Notes under the pieces: generated by a model
Databases searched by the model: none
Seen by the model: the letters and a program-made list of their open reading frames with translations, nothing else
Told to the model about the DNA's origin: nothing
NCBI GenBank assembly: GCA_016192905.1
Contig: JACPTG010000004.1
Location: 109,734-173,733 of the forward strand
Length of the DNA: 64,000 bases
Direction: 5' to 3'
DNA from: Candidatus Woesearchaeota archaeon
GTDB taxonomy: Archaea; Nanobdellota; Nanobdellia; Woesearchaeales; UBA10216
Part shown: piece by piece, positions 7,855 to 17,451 of the stretch
How the letters are laid out: every line of letters begins with the position of its first letter
How positions within the stretch are numbered: position 1 is the stretch's first letter
Position numbers and translations under genes: made by a program

Positions 7855-9138
7855 ATGTCAGAATACAATTTACTTTGGAGAAGGTATGGTTTGAAGGAGA
7901 ATCCTTTCTTTGTTGACCCCTTGACAATTTCAGGCGATGTTCCTTTATCATTGTTTGTTGGCAGGATTTCTGAAAGAAATGAACTTGGAAACATAATCAG
8001 GACAGGAGAAGCAAGATGCTTGGTAGTGGGGTATCCTGGAGTGGGAAAAACATCTTTAGTAAATTTCGTAAGAAGCGAAGCCGCAAAAAGCGCATTTTTT
8101 ACACCTATAAGAGAAATAGAAATTAACAGGAAAATGCCTGGAAATGAGTTCATCATCTTAACGATAAGCGCAATTTATGATACCATAAAGTCTAACGGGA
8201 TATCACTTCCAAGAGAACTTGCCCAAAAATTAGATGCGTTATACGAATTAACAAGATATGGAGAACTAACCCCTGAAATTGCCAATTTAAGCTACCTTAA
8301 CCGACAAAAATTAACTGACTTATTTAAAGAACTCATTAATAAAATAGTCTATCCTCGCTTCAAAGGGGTAATACTTCATTACGACAACTTAGACAACATT
8401 GAAAATCCCGAAGATCTGTTAGAGCTCATATCGGATATCAGAGATTTTATTTTAACAAAAAAAATTGTATATATATTTGTCGGGGATTCATTTTTACCAT
8501 CCACCATTTTCCAAAAAACCAGAGTTTCATCAGTCTTTTTAACCCCTGCAATTGAAATAAACAAGTTTTCATATGAAGAAACTATCAAAATACTTGAACA
8601 GAGGTTGGATTATATGAGGATTTCAGAAACTTCAAGAGTAATTCCCCCCTACTCAGAAGGAGCAATCAAAAAACTTTATGATTTATATGAAGGGAATCTC
8701 CGAGATATCCTCACCAGTTTAACGACCTGCGTAAAAGAAACTGCGCAGTCAAATTCTCCAATTTTGATGACCGATGAATCGGTACAAGATATCTTGTATG
8801 AAAAGGTAAGAAAGAACATTTTATCCAAGCTAAGTACGGAAGAAAGAAAAATAGTTCAAATAATGTTAAATTGGGGGGGCCATATGACACCAACCGAGTT
8901 ATCTAAACAGAGCAAAAAAATTATCCAAAGCATATCTTCAACATATTTGCCAAAACTTATTGAAGTAGGAGCAGTTAGATTTAAACAAGCTGAAGGAAGG
9001 AATAGGTTTTACGAGGTTACTCCAGTAATGAAGTGGGCTAAATTGCAACGTTCAGAAAGACAAAAAATGGAATCAAAGGAAAAAATGAGGCAAGAAGTTA
9101 CAAAAATCATCAATCGGTCCTTATCAGAATTTTTGTGA
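7855..9138 (+). CDS. AAA+ ATPase with C-terminal winged helix, likely acquired
   Basis: This 427-residue protein has an N-terminal YGLKENPF motif, Walker A GYPGVGKT (about 59-66), a Walker-B-like ILHYDNLDN (about 173-181), then lid and winged-helix segments (about 320-400). The architecture resembles Orc1/Cdc6-type and related archaeal AAA ATPases. The Walker B lacks the usual DE pair (DN instead), so it is not a standard Cdc6. The ATG at 7855 is preferred over that at 7831, because a TTTTATATA box at 7822-7831 would leave the upstream ATG untranscribed. The gene is much richer in A+T than both neighbours and has an AT-rich repeat cluster before it, suggesting transfer. Function is not assigned. 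Confidence 0.7.
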   Translation: MSEYNLLWRRYGLKENPFFVDPLTISGDVPLSLFVGRISERNELGNIIRTGEARCLVVGYPGVGKTSLVNFVRSEAAKSAFFTPIREIEINRKMPGNEFIILTISAIYDTIKSNGISLPRELAQKLDALYELTRYGELTPEIANLSYLNRQKLTDLFKELINKIVYPRFKGVILHYDNLDNIENPEDLLELISDIRDFILTKKIVYIFVGDSFLPSTIFQKTRVSSVFLTPAIEINKFSYEETIKILEQRLDYMRISETSRVIPPYSEGAIKKLYDLYEGNLRDILTSLTTCVKETAQSNSPILMTDESVQDILYEKVRKNILSKLSTEERKIVQIMLNWGGHMTPTELSKQSKKIIQSISSTYLPKLIEVGAVRFKQAEGRNRFYEVTPVMKWAKLQRSERQKMESKEKMRQEVTKIINRSLSEFL

Positions 9139-9155
9139 TGGCCAACCCATAGCAA

Positions 9156-9166
9156 CATATATAAAC
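9156..9166 (+). promoter_or_regulatory. TATA box for the giant surface protein gene
   Basis: CATATATAAAC sits about 25 bases before the ATG at 9188. That predicts a leaderless or nearly leaderless transcript. Confidence 0.6.
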
Positions 9167-9187
9167 TACTTGGCCTAGAACTGGGAC

Positions 9188-12100
9188 ATGGGCAAAAGAG
9201 GCCAGATATCCACCTTTTTAATAGCCGGGCTACTGGCCCTTTTCATCCTTGGAGGAGCAGTCTTCTATGCCAGAAGCACAAACCCTGGGCCAATTACCAC
9301 AAGCTCAAGCGCAGGACTGGATTCAGCACTGAACAGCTATGTCCAGAGCTGCATGGACCAGCAGGTAAAGCAGGGCATAATCCAGTTCGGGCTTGGCCCT
9401 GCATCAGCCTCCCAGATACAATACTACATGGACAACCACCTCAAGCCATGCATTGACTTGTCCATCTTCGAAAGGCAGGGAGTGAAGGTGCAGGCAGGAA
9501 CTCCAAAAGCAAACGTGGAAATAACAGACAGGGCAGTCACTGCAAGAGCCAACTACCCGATAACACTGATTGCAGAGGACAGGATTCTGGAATTTGAAAT
9601 ATTTGACTATGCGCTGCCAAGGGTAACGCCGCTTGGCGCAGCAAGGCTAAACACGCCAGCAGGAAGAGTCGTGGCAGAGGCTGATGTTGTAAAAGAGTGG
9701 ACAAACGGCGGAGCGACCCTGAAGATAAAGCAGGGAACAGACCTGAAGGGAGAAGGGGAGCTGAAGCTGGAGGACAGAAATGCAGACAGCGGAAACAAGA
9801 ATGAAGTTGTAGTCGGCAACATAATCTATTCAATCAAAGGCATAGAATTTGACAAGCCGGCAGAGCTGACCATATCGTATGTGGCTGCGGACATCCCAAA
9901 AGGCTACAATGAGGATTTCCTCGCAATAGCGCGATACGATAAGGAAAGGGACGTATGGGAGTCTGTGGAGAAGAGCACCACTGACAAATTGGTCATTGTT
10001 GTAACAGGAACTGAGGTGACAGGTGCTGCAGCAGCACCCCCACCTTCGGGTGATATTGCCTCCATAATAATCGGTTCAGGTGCAACAACCGGAAGCGTAA
10101 CAGGAGAAATAACGCAGGCAGGAGACTACGCAATAGTCCTGATGTGCAAGCCCACAAGCCAGGTTCCACAAATAGAATACACAGACTGGCTGTACAGGGA
10201 GCAGGTATACAGCACAGACCGCACGCTGATAGGAAGGGTGGGGTCGGACTGGCAGGTCATAGGCGCTCAGCCTGCACAAGAGCAACAGGCTGCGGCAACT
10301 CCTGGCTCTTCTGATGAAACAGCTGGCGACACAGGGCCTACGGGAAGCGTAATCCAATCACCACCAGCCGACCTGCCAGGGTTAGGTCCTGATTACGGAC
10401 AACCAGCCCAGCCAGCAAACCAGCCAACCGGAGCCATAGCGGCGCTGCCATTTGGCGTGATAAGGGAAAGGCCGCACAGGCACGAAAACTTGGTGTGGAG
10501 CGGCGGAAGCGGAGATGCAGACAAAGCCGCACGCAAGCAAACAGGAACGCCCAATGGAAAGCCAAGCATAGGAGACTGGGACGAGGATGACAAGCTTGAG
10601 AACGAAGCCGCATGCCCGACATGCACCAAAAACCAGGGGCAGTGCAAGCCCAAATGCAAAGCCCTGGCAGTGGAAAAATACAAGGGGGAAGTCTGGGTTG
10701 TTGAGGGGCCTGAGCAGTACAAGCGCATGGCAAATGACGGAATCAAGGATGGAACCACTCCTGAATGCGACTCAGAAGACTGTGACTGCACAGATGACGG
10801 GCAGGGCAACAGGCACTGTGAAAGATGCCCGAAGTCGTGCGTACCAGAAAAGCTTGCCCTCGCAACACCAAACAACTACGGCTATAACAGCGTCGCTGAT
10901 GTCGGAGGAAAAGGAGAGTATGAGTACAAGCTGAGGCCTGAAGGAAACAGCTGCGTGAACGTCAAGGATACGCTCAAGATAGACCTAAGGAGCCCGCCAG
11001 AAGGGGCATGCGATGACGAGTGCAAAGGCAAGCTGAACAGCAAGGACGTAAATGTGGACTACAAACCGATACCAGACTCTGACTTAAAGGCGCCCTCAAA
11101 CAAGCTTGAAATTGAAGTGATAAACACCAAGCAGGCAGCATCATATGCAAGAGGATACTTTGAGCTGATAACAGGCACAGGAAACTATCCGAGATGCGCA
11201 ATCAAGACAGAGCTGAAAGAAAACTGCCTCTGCGGGACAACGAACGTCAACATACTGGAAGACCACGAAGACACAGACAAGGAAGATTACGGAGAATGGG
11301 AGATAAAGGTAAAGGAGAAAAAATTCTGCTGCGAGGACGGGACTGTTGTGGATGACATTTCAAAGTGCCAGCAGACAGCGTGCCCGACAGAAGCCAACGA
11401 CACATCGCTTGCAGCAGCAAACCAAGGGTGCATGTGCGGAAGCCAATACTACGACAACAACCGGGACGGGCCAGGATACTGCTGCTCAACACAGACATGC
11501 GTGGGAACAAAATGCACGCCGGGCCAGGGACTGGCCACAGGGACAGCAGGAAAGGAAGACCTTGAAATGCATGAATACAAGATGGTGTACAAGAACGGCA
11601 AATACTCAATGTACATGGACACAGAGCTGATTGGAACCTCTGACTCGCAGACAAGGCCAAAAGGAATCTCCATAGGCAACCCGCTTGAGAATGTCGGCGC
11701 AGAAGGGACGTGGACTTCGGTTAAGGTCGAGTCAATCGCAGTTACAGACTCAGCTGGAAAAGAGGTGTTCAAGGAAGACTTCACCGCAGCCCAGCTTGAC
11801 CCGGCAAAGTGGGACTCAAAGCCAAGAAACGGCCTAGTGGCTGTAACAGGCGGAGCACTGGAACTGAAGATGCCAAGCCAACAGACATACTCGGCAAGCT
11901 TCCCATACGTCTCAACCAAAGGAGCCGTATTCCCTGAGACCGGGGACTTTACGCTAACCTTCAAAATGCAGTACACATATGTAACAGGCTACGGCGTTTA
12001 CTTCTATGTTGGGGACCCTGCAAAAACTGACGGGGTGATGAGCGTAGGCCAGGACAACAGCTGGCCACAGGACAGCGGCAAGTATTACCTCAGAGTATGG

Positions 12101-13597
12101 CTGGTTGACGACCTGATATACAAGTGCGGGGGAACAGGAGGATGCGGGGGAGAGACATGCAGCCCTGTTGAAACACCCGGCGGCGGAGGCCCTGCAACCC
12201 CAGCAAACTGCGGCAAGCCAAACAAATTTGGAGTGCACACCATGCTCCAGGAATACCCTGTCAGCGAATTCGGAGCGCAGCTTGACAAGGCAAAAGAGCT
12301 TGCGGGCGACTGCGGCATGGTCAAAAACCTTGTTGACGGAGTAGGATATGGGGTTGACATCACAAAATGGTCCACTTTCATAAAGGAAGTCAACAGAAGG
12401 AAGATGATACCAGTGATAAGGCTGCAGGGCAAGCACCAGGGAGACTCCTGGCAGAAGCCAGACCCTGCAAACAACTACGCGGGCATCGCGGCAAAGTACG
12501 CAGAGACAGTGGCGCAGCTTGAGGCAGCATCAGAAATGAAAGTAAGCCATGTAGAGATATGGAACGAGCCAAACCTCGGCGGCGAATGGGGAGGTGCTGC
12601 AAATCCTGAAGAATACGCAGCCTTCCTGCTGGCAGCAGCAAAGGCAATCAGGCAGGAAGACATGAAAGACGGAAAGAGGGATACAAACATCATAAGCGCC
12701 GGGCTGGCTGTGGACGCGCCAACAGGAAACGGCAACATCGCTCCAAATGAATTCATCGAGAGGATGCTCAACGCAAAGCCAGAGCTGAAGGACTACATAG
12801 ACATATGGGGCTCACACCCATACCCCCCTGCCCAGACAAAATACAGGGATGAAAGGGCGCAGATAGCGAACAAAGGCCTGAACGTGCCGGCACTCCTGAC
12901 AGAAATATCATGGAAACGGCATGGCAGCGCTCCGGTCACGGCGCAGCAGTTCAAGGACATATACAAGGCCTGGTACGAGGACACGAACACAGCAGGAGCG
13001 ATAATATGGCTGCTGAAATCAAACTCATGGAGCGAGTTCAACATGCTGGACAGCTCAGGAAACGGAAATGAATACTACAACGCAATAAAGGAATACAGGC
13101 AGCAGGTGGCACCGGCACAGGCAGGGCAGCAGACAGGAGGGCAAGGCGGCGGGCAGGCGGGCAGCCAGTTCCAGGCAACCATTACAGGGCCAAGCCAAGT
13201 GAGAAAAGCCGAAGGAGTCAGGTATACGGCCAAAATCTCTCCAGACGAAGGCAAGGCCATATGGGAAGTCAGCCTCCTGGCAAAAAACAACAATAACGCA
13301 AATCCCAAAGCTTGGGGATGCCCTGACGAACCCATAGGAGAGTACTGCCGCGTGTCCAAATTCATATCAGGCCAAGAACGGCGGTCAACCACCATCCCAC
13401 TGGAATGGTCCGGCAACACCATGTCAACAACGCAGCCAGGAGACTACACAATGATTATAGAAATGGAAGAGGCTGATGCCAGCAGGCAAAATGCGGTCAA
13501 GTGCTCAGGCAAACAGCCGCTGCCAGCAGGCTTTGTAAGGTGCAACCACAATGCGCCCCAGATGAAGGACAGCCTGCCGCTGAAAATAACAGCCTGA
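9188..13597 (+). CDS. Anchored surface protein with clan-A-like glycoside hydrolase domain
   Basis: This 1469-residue protein starts with a pilin-like or class III signal and one membrane helix (about 7-27, after KRGQISTF), so most of it should lie outside the cell. In order it has a beta-rich region (about 90-290), a Pro/Gly/Gln linker (about 355-420), a Cys-rich region (about 470-780), a concanavalin/LamG-like segment (about 785-975) and a TIM-barrel glycosidase (about 1005-1305). A Gly/Gln linker and a beta-sandwich end (about 1330-1469) follow. The barrel shows EIWNEPN (acid/base Glu near 1127) and ALLTEISW (nucleophile Glu near 1239), as in clan GH-A. The substrate is unknown. It could trim host or own glycans, or bind surfaces. 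Confidence 0.75.
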   Translation: MGKRGQISTFLIAGLLALFILGGAVFYARSTNPGPITTSSSAGLDSALNSYVQSCMDQQVKQGIIQFGLGPASASQIQYYMDNHLKPCIDLSIFERQGVKVQAGTPKANVEITDRAVTARANYPITLIAEDRILEFEIFDYALPRVTPLGAARLNTPAGRVVAEADVVKEWTNGGATLKIKQGTDLKGEGELKLEDRNADSGNKNEVVVGNIIYSIKGIEFDKPAELTISYVAADIPKGYNEDFLAIARYDKERDVWESVEKSTTDKLVIVVTGTEVTGAAAAPPPSGDIASIIIGSGATTGSVTGEITQAGDYAIVLMCKPTSQVPQIEYTDWLYREQVYSTDRTLIGRVGSDWQVIGAQPAQEQQAAATPGSSDETAGDTGPTGSVIQSPPADLPGLGPDYGQPAQPANQPTGAIAALPFGVIRERPHRHENLVWSGGSGDADKAARKQTGTPNGKPSIGDWDEDDKLENEAACPTCTKNQGQCKPKCKALAVEKYKGEVWVVEGPEQYKRMANDGIKDGTTPECDSEDCDCTDDGQGNRHCERCPKSCVPEKLALATPNNYGYNSVADVGGKGEYEYKLRPEGNSCVNVKDTLKIDLRSPPEGACDDECKGKLNSKDVNVDYKPIPDSDLKAPSNKLEIEVINTKQAASYARGYFELITGTGNYPRCAIKTELKENCLCGTTNVNILEDHEDTDKEDYGEWEIKVKEKKFCCEDGTVVDDISKCQQTACPTEANDTSLAAANQGCMCGSQYYDNNRDGPGYCCSTQTCVGTKCTPGQGLATGTAGKEDLEMHEYKMVYKNGKYSMYMDTELIGTSDSQTRPKGISIGNPLENVGAEGTWTSVKVESIAVTDSAGKEVFKEDFTAAQLDPAKWDSKPRNGLVAVTGGALELKMPSQQTYSASFPYVSTKGAVFPETGDFTLTFKMQYTYVTGYGVYFYVGDPAKTDGVMSVGQDNSWPQDSGKYYLRVWLVDDLIYKCGGTGGCGGETCSPVETPGGGGPATPANCGKPNKFGVHTMLQEYPVSEFGAQLDKAKELAGDCGMVKNLVDGVGYGVDITKWSTFIKEVNRRKMIPVIRLQGKHQGDSWQKPDPANNYAGIAAKYAETVAQLEAASEMKVSHVEIWNEPNLGGEWGGAANPEEYAAFLLAAAKAIRQEDMKDGKRDTNIISAGLAVDAPTGNGNIAPNEFIERMLNAKPELKDYIDIWGSHPYPPAQTKYRDERAQIANKGLNVPALLTEISWKRHGSAPVTAQQFKDIYKAWYEDTNTAGAIIWLLKSNSWSEFNMLDSSGNGNEYYNAIKEYRQQVAPAQAGQQTGGQGGGQAGSQFQATITGPSQVRKAEGVRYTAKISPDEGKAIWEVSLLAKNNNNANPKAWGCPDEPIGEYCRVSKFISGQERRSTTIPLEWSGNTMSTTQPGDYTMIIEMEEADASRQNAVKCSGKQPLPAGFVRCNHNAPQMKDSLPLKITA

Positions 13598-13630
13598 AGA
13601 TTTTTAAAATCTGCCCGATTTCCCGGCAGC

Positions 13631-13825
13631 ATGCAGGTGTACATTGAAAGGGAGGACAGGCAACTGCAAATGAAGTTCAAGGGAACAGTGGCAGAACTGC
13701 TTGAACAGCTTAAAATCAACAAAGGCACTGTCCTTGTAACAAGGGATAACGAGCTTTTGACTTCTGATGAGAAAGTTGAGGATGCTGATGAGATAAGGAT
13801 ACTGTCAGTTATCTCGGGCGGATAA
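13631..13825 (+). CDS. Ubiquitin-like small modifier / MoaD-ThiS family protein
   Basis: This 64-residue beta-grasp protein ends in a C-terminal Gly-Gly (VISGG), the hallmark of SAMP, MoaD and ThiS proteins activated by an E1-like enzyme. It may act in sulfur transfer or protein conjugation; no E1 or MoaE partner is in the window. A TTTTAAAAT box lies about 25 bases upstream. Its 3' end overlaps the convergent ITP pyrophosphatase gene by 21 bases. Confidence 0.75.
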   Translation: MQVYIEREDRQLQMKFKGTVAELLEQLKINKGTVLVTRDNELLTSDEKVEDADEIRILSVISGG

Positions 13826-14350
13826 AAAATCCCTAAGCTGCATTATCGCATCAATGCGAAACCTTCCAGGCTCGGCGGGATTCTTAAGCTGAGCATAGGT
13901 TTTTGACTTGCCCTTTGGGATGAAAATAGGGTCATTCCCCCAGCCTTTTTTACCAGCCTCCCGTCGAGCAATTTTTCCCTCCTGGCTTCCAATGAAGCAG
14001 ACTGGCTCTCCACCCGGCTTGCAGTAAGCCACTGCCGACCTGTAAAAGCAGCGCCGGTTTTTCACTCCGCGCATCAATGCAAGGATTCCCTTATTGCCCA
14101 CCTTTGCAGTCACCCATTTCGTGTACGTACCCGGAAAGCCCCCAAGGGCATCGATGAAAAGCCCGGAGTCCTCAACAACAATTGCTTTGCCAAGCTTATC
14201 GGAAACAAACTTCGCAGCTACCTTTGCGATTTCAGCAGGGTCATCAGACCTTATCTCAGGATATTCTGCATGGATGACGTCCACCTTGCCCAAAAGAAGG
14301 CTGAACTCCGCCGCCTTATTCCTGTTCCCTGTAACCAGAGTCACTGCCAT
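13805..14350 (-). CDS. XTP/dITP pyrophosphatase (RdgB/HAM1 family)
   Basis: This 181-residue protein hydrolyses non-canonical purine nucleoside triphosphates (ITP, XTP and deoxy forms) to monophosphates, cleansing the pool. It has the N-terminal VTGNRNKAAEF, the VVEDSGLFIDAL segment and GWGNDPIFIP, all family signatures. The ATG at 14350 is chosen over a longer frame because the longer form runs further into the CorA gene; the 10-base overlap left is consistent with an operon. Confidence 0.88.
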   Translation of the reverse strand: MAVTLVTGNRNKAAEFSLLLGKVDVIHAEYPEIRSDDPAEIAKVAAKFVSDKLGKAIVVEDSGLFIDALGGFPGTYTKWVTAKVGNKGILALMRGVKNRRCFYRSAVAYCKPGGEPVCFIGSQEGKIARREAGKKGWGNDPIFIPKGKSKTYAQLKNPAEPGRFRIDAIMQLRDFLSARDN

Positions 14351-15291
14351 TTTCTTGCAAACCACCTGAAAAGTATGAACGACGCAACAGACGAGGCCGC
14401 TATCAGCCCGAGGATGACAAAGAAGGCATGCTCGCCCTGGACAAGCGGCACGTTCCGTATGTTCATTGAGAAAATGCTGGTAATCAGCATGGGAACTGTT
14501 GAGAGCAGGGCCACCAGGGCAACAATCCTCATGAAATAGTTAAGCTCATTCCCAATAAGGGTTGAATGCATGCTGAAAAGGTTTGAAAGCAGCTCACGCT
14601 GAATCTTCTCAGTGTCAAGAACCTGCAAAGCGTCATAATAAATCTCAGAGAAGTTGTCCCGGTCCTCCTGGCTGAACATCCTGAAGTAGCTTTTCCTCAG
14701 CTCATTAAGAACATCAATGTTCGCAATAAGCGACTGGTTGAAGTAGCTAAGAGTGATGCTGGTATCATAAATCTTCTGGATGGCGTCCTTTGAAAGGGCC
14801 TTCCGCTCCCTGAAAAGCTCAAGCTTAAGGGATATCTTGTCAACGAAATAAAGGAACTCATCATTAACCTTGTCCAGGACATAATAGATAAAGTATGCAG
14901 TGTGCTTCCTGAAAAGAAACCGCCTCTTGTTCTCAAGCAACGCCCTGGAAAGGTCTCCAAGCACCTTGATAGACTTCCTCTCAACAGTAACCAACAGGCT
15001 GCCCACGGCAAAAATGTGCAGGGGGACGGTAAGAACCTCGCCCTCTGACATTGAAGGCACGCTGAAGATGAGCTCTATATGCCTGCCCACAGTCAACTTG
15101 CTCCTGGCGTCCTCCTCAACAGACTCCTTTAAATCCTGAAGGGGCATCCTAAGGAGTTCAGATATGGACTCAAGGTCAGCCTCCACAGGCTCAACACACC
15201 TGACCCATGAGACGCCCCTTGAAGGCCCAAACCCCTTAAGGCTCTCAAGGCGCTCAATCCGGTCATTCCTAAGCGCGAAAAGCTCAATCAT
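14341..15291 (-). CDS. CorA-type divalent metal transporter with altered GMN motif
   Basis: This 316-residue protein has a soluble N-terminal domain, a long helix region (about 120-240) and two C-terminal membrane helices, as in CorA magnesium channels. After the first membrane helix the sequence is SIFSMNI, so the canonical Gly-Met-Asn is Ser-Met-Asn. The metal carried is therefore uncertain. The ATG at 15291 is preferred: a TTTTTTATAATG box lies 25-35 bases upstream, inside the longer open frame. Confidence 0.8.
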   Translation of the reverse strand: MIELFALRNDRIERLESLKGFGPSRGVSWVRCVEPVEADLESISELLRMPLQDLKESVEEDARSKLTVGRHIELIFSVPSMSEGEVLTVPLHIFAVGSLLVTVERKSIKVLGDLSRALLENKRRFLFRKHTAYFIYYVLDKVNDEFLYFVDKISLKLELFRERKALSKDAIQKIYDTSITLSYFNQSLIANIDVLNELRKSYFRMFSQEDRDNFSEIYYDALQVLDTEKIQRELLSNLFSMHSTLIGNELNYFMRIVALVALLSTVPMLITSIFSMNIRNVPLVQGEHAFFVILGLIAASSVASFILFRWFARKWQ

Positions 15292-15367
15292 TCCGGTTGA
15301 CGAGAATTCCTGCACATTATAAAAAAGTATCACTTTCAAAAGAAAAAACAATATTTTATGACCAAAA

Positions 15368-17101
15368 TTACCTGTCAAAAGAAATATGCAGGTCCTTAAG
15401 CTGCCTTGCATCAATTTCAGAAGGCGAGCCGTCCATCGGGCACTCAGCAGATTTTGTCTTGGGAAAGGCGATGACCTCCCGGATATCGTTGAATCCCTGC
15501 ATCAGGGCAACAAGCCTGTCCAGACCAAGCCCCATGCCCCCATGAGGGGGCCCGCCATACCTGTAAGCCTCAAGGAGAAAGCCGAATTTTTTCTCAGCAG
15601 CTTTCCTGTCTATGCCAACAACCGAAAAAACGCGCTCCTGGACATCAGGCCTGTTAATCCTTATTGCGCCTGAGCCAAGCTCAATTCCGTTCAGCACAAT
15701 ATCGTAAAGATTCGCATACACCCTTCCAGGCTCCTTTTCCAGAAATTCAAGATGTTCCTTCTTCGGCATGCAAAAAGGATTATGGTTAAAGTCCCACTTC
15801 TGCTCATCATCCTTCCACTCAAACATGGGAAAGTCAACAACCCAGCAGAACTTAAACTGGCCTGGCTTTATGAGGTTCAAGTCCTCCGCAAGCTTAGTCC
15901 TGAGCTTTGACAGAATCTCATTGGTTTTCTGCCTTGTGTCTGCGATGAAGAACAGAACTCCTGACTTGACCTTAACCCTATCCTGAAGCCTTTTCTGCAC
16001 TTCCGGTGAAAAGTACTTGACAATAGAGCTTTCCAGGCCATCCTTGGAAACCTTCATCCATGCCAGGCCCTTTGAGCCCTGGCCCTTGCACCAGTCAATA
16101 AGCTTGTCTATGTCACCCCTTGAAATCTCGTGAGGGACAGGAAGGCATTTTACAACCTCAGCATTCCTAAAGACATTAAAATCAGAAGAGCGCGCGATAT
16201 CAGTGACGTCAACCAGCTCAAGGCCAAACCTCAGGTCAGGCTTGTCAGTCCCAAACCTTTCCATCGCCCAGTCATAAGTGAGTACAGGAAACTTTTCAAG
16301 CTTCATCCCCAAAACCCTGCCAAAAACATGATGATACATGGCCTCTACAGTTTCAAGCACATCCGCCTGCTCCACAAAAGACATTTCCAAATCAACCTGC
16401 GTGTGCTCAGGCTGCCTGTCAGCCCTCAAGTCCTCATCCCTCAGGCAGCGGGCAATCTGAAAATACCTGTCAAAGCCCGCAAGCATCAGAATCTGCTTGT
16501 AAATCTGAGGGCTCTGCGGCAAGGCATAGAATTTGCCCTTATGCAGCCTTGAAGGAACAACATAATCCCTGGCACCCTCAGGAGTGGACCTTATGAGAAG
16601 CGGGGTCTCGACCTCAATGAAGTCTTCCTTTGCGAAATACTCCCTGACTGCCTTAGCCACATCATCCCTGAACTTCAGCCTAGCCTGCATCAATGGACGG
16701 CGCAGGTCAAGGTATCGGTACTTCAGCCTCGTTTCCTCAGTTGCAGCAACCCGGTCGTCAACCTCAACCGGAGGAGTGTCAGATGAGCTGAGAATCTCTA
16801 GGGAATCGCAGAGCACCTCAACCTCGCCAGTCTTCATGCCCGGATTGACCATGCCCTCAGGCCTGCGCCTTACCTTTCCCTCAGCGCGCAGGACAAACTC
16901 GCGGCCAAGATGCTCAGCCTTCTCATGCACCTCCCTGTTATGCGAAGGGTCAAACACCACCTGCGCGAGGCCATACCTGTCCCTAAGGTCAATGAAGATA
17001 ACGCCGCCGTGGTCCCTTCTTGAATTAACCCATCCGCAGACAGCAACCTTCCTCCCGATTTCAGCAGAAGAAAGACTGCCGCAAGTGTGCGTCCTAAGCA
17101 T
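15368..17101 (-). CDS. aspS: Aspartyl-tRNA synthetase, bacterial type
   Basis: This 577-residue class II synthetase charges tRNA-Asp. It has the OB-fold anticodon domain (1-110), motif 2 with CLRDEDLRADRQPEHTQ (about 220-235), an inserted GAD domain (about 290-410) and motif 3 GLGLDRL (about 523-529). The length and GAD insert are those of bacterial AspRS; archaeal AspRS is about 430 residues and lacks the insert. This points to transfer from bacteria. Whether it also charges tRNA-Asn cannot be judged here. TATA-like AAATATAAAC lies about 25 bases upstream. Confidence 0.93.
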   Translation of the reverse strand: MLRTHTCGSLSSAEIGRKVAVCGWVNSRRDHGGVIFIDLRDRYGLAQVVFDPSHNREVHEKAEHLGREFVLRAEGKVRRRPEGMVNPGMKTGEVEVLCDSLEILSSSDTPPVEVDDRVAATEETRLKYRYLDLRRPLMQARLKFRDDVAKAVREYFAKEDFIEVETPLLIRSTPEGARDYVVPSRLHKGKFYALPQSPQIYKQILMLAGFDRYFQIARCLRDEDLRADRQPEHTQVDLEMSFVEQADVLETVEAMYHHVFGRVLGMKLEKFPVLTYDWAMERFGTDKPDLRFGLELVDVTDIARSSDFNVFRNAEVVKCLPVPHEISRGDIDKLIDWCKGQGSKGLAWMKVSKDGLESSIVKYFSPEVQKRLQDRVKVKSGVLFFIADTRQKTNEILSKLRTKLAEDLNLIKPGQFKFCWVVDFPMFEWKDDEQKWDFNHNPFCMPKKEHLEFLEKEPGRVYANLYDIVLNGIELGSGAIRINRPDVQERVFSVVGIDRKAAEKKFGFLLEAYRYGGPPHGGMGLGLDRLVALMQGFNDIREVIAFPKTKSAECPMDGSPSEIDARQLKDLHISFDR

Positions 17102-17148
17102 GACGGCGGATACTCCTGAGCTGTTTATATTTGTTTTGATGGGCAGAT

Positions 17149-17451
17149 TTATAAAAGTTCCAGGCTATCCATCAGCCTCCTCACGTTTTTACTGAGCTCA
17201 ATGCCCTTATCAGTCAGCTTGACCTTTTTAATCCTGTCCTGCTTTTCAAATGTCAATAGCCCGGCTCCATTCATCTTTTCCAGCAGGCCTGTCGCGTGCG
17301 AGTAAGTGCAATGCGCTTTCACAGCCAGCTTGCTGCAATAGTCATCACCTTTTTCACTGCCAATAGTCAGAAGTATTTCTACAGCTTTCCTTCTAACAAA
17401 AATGTTGCGCAATTGCCCCTTTTGTGATAATGCAATCCTTGTTTTCGCCAT
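17149..17451 (-). CDS. Small winged-helix regulator at end of gas vesicle operon
   Basis: This 100-residue protein consists almost wholly of one winged-helix domain (about 20-95), with a recognition-helix-like HCTYSHATGLLEKMNGAG and a wing ending KKVKLTDKGIEL, as in MarR-like regulators. It overlaps the preceding gvpJ/M-type gene by 59 bases, so translation may be coupled. As last gene of the gvp operon it may feed back on the locus. The target is not known. Confidence 0.6.
   Translation of the reverse strand: MAKTRIALSQKGQLRNIFVRRKAVEILLTIGSEKGDDYCSKLAVKAHCTYSHATGLLEKMNGAGLLTFEKQDRIKKVKLTDKGIELSKNVRRLMDSLELL

Noticed and set aside
8873..8879. 7-G run in the AAA+ ATPase gene
   Set aside because: The gene is intact across it and seven G encode normal residues; no sign of a split frame.
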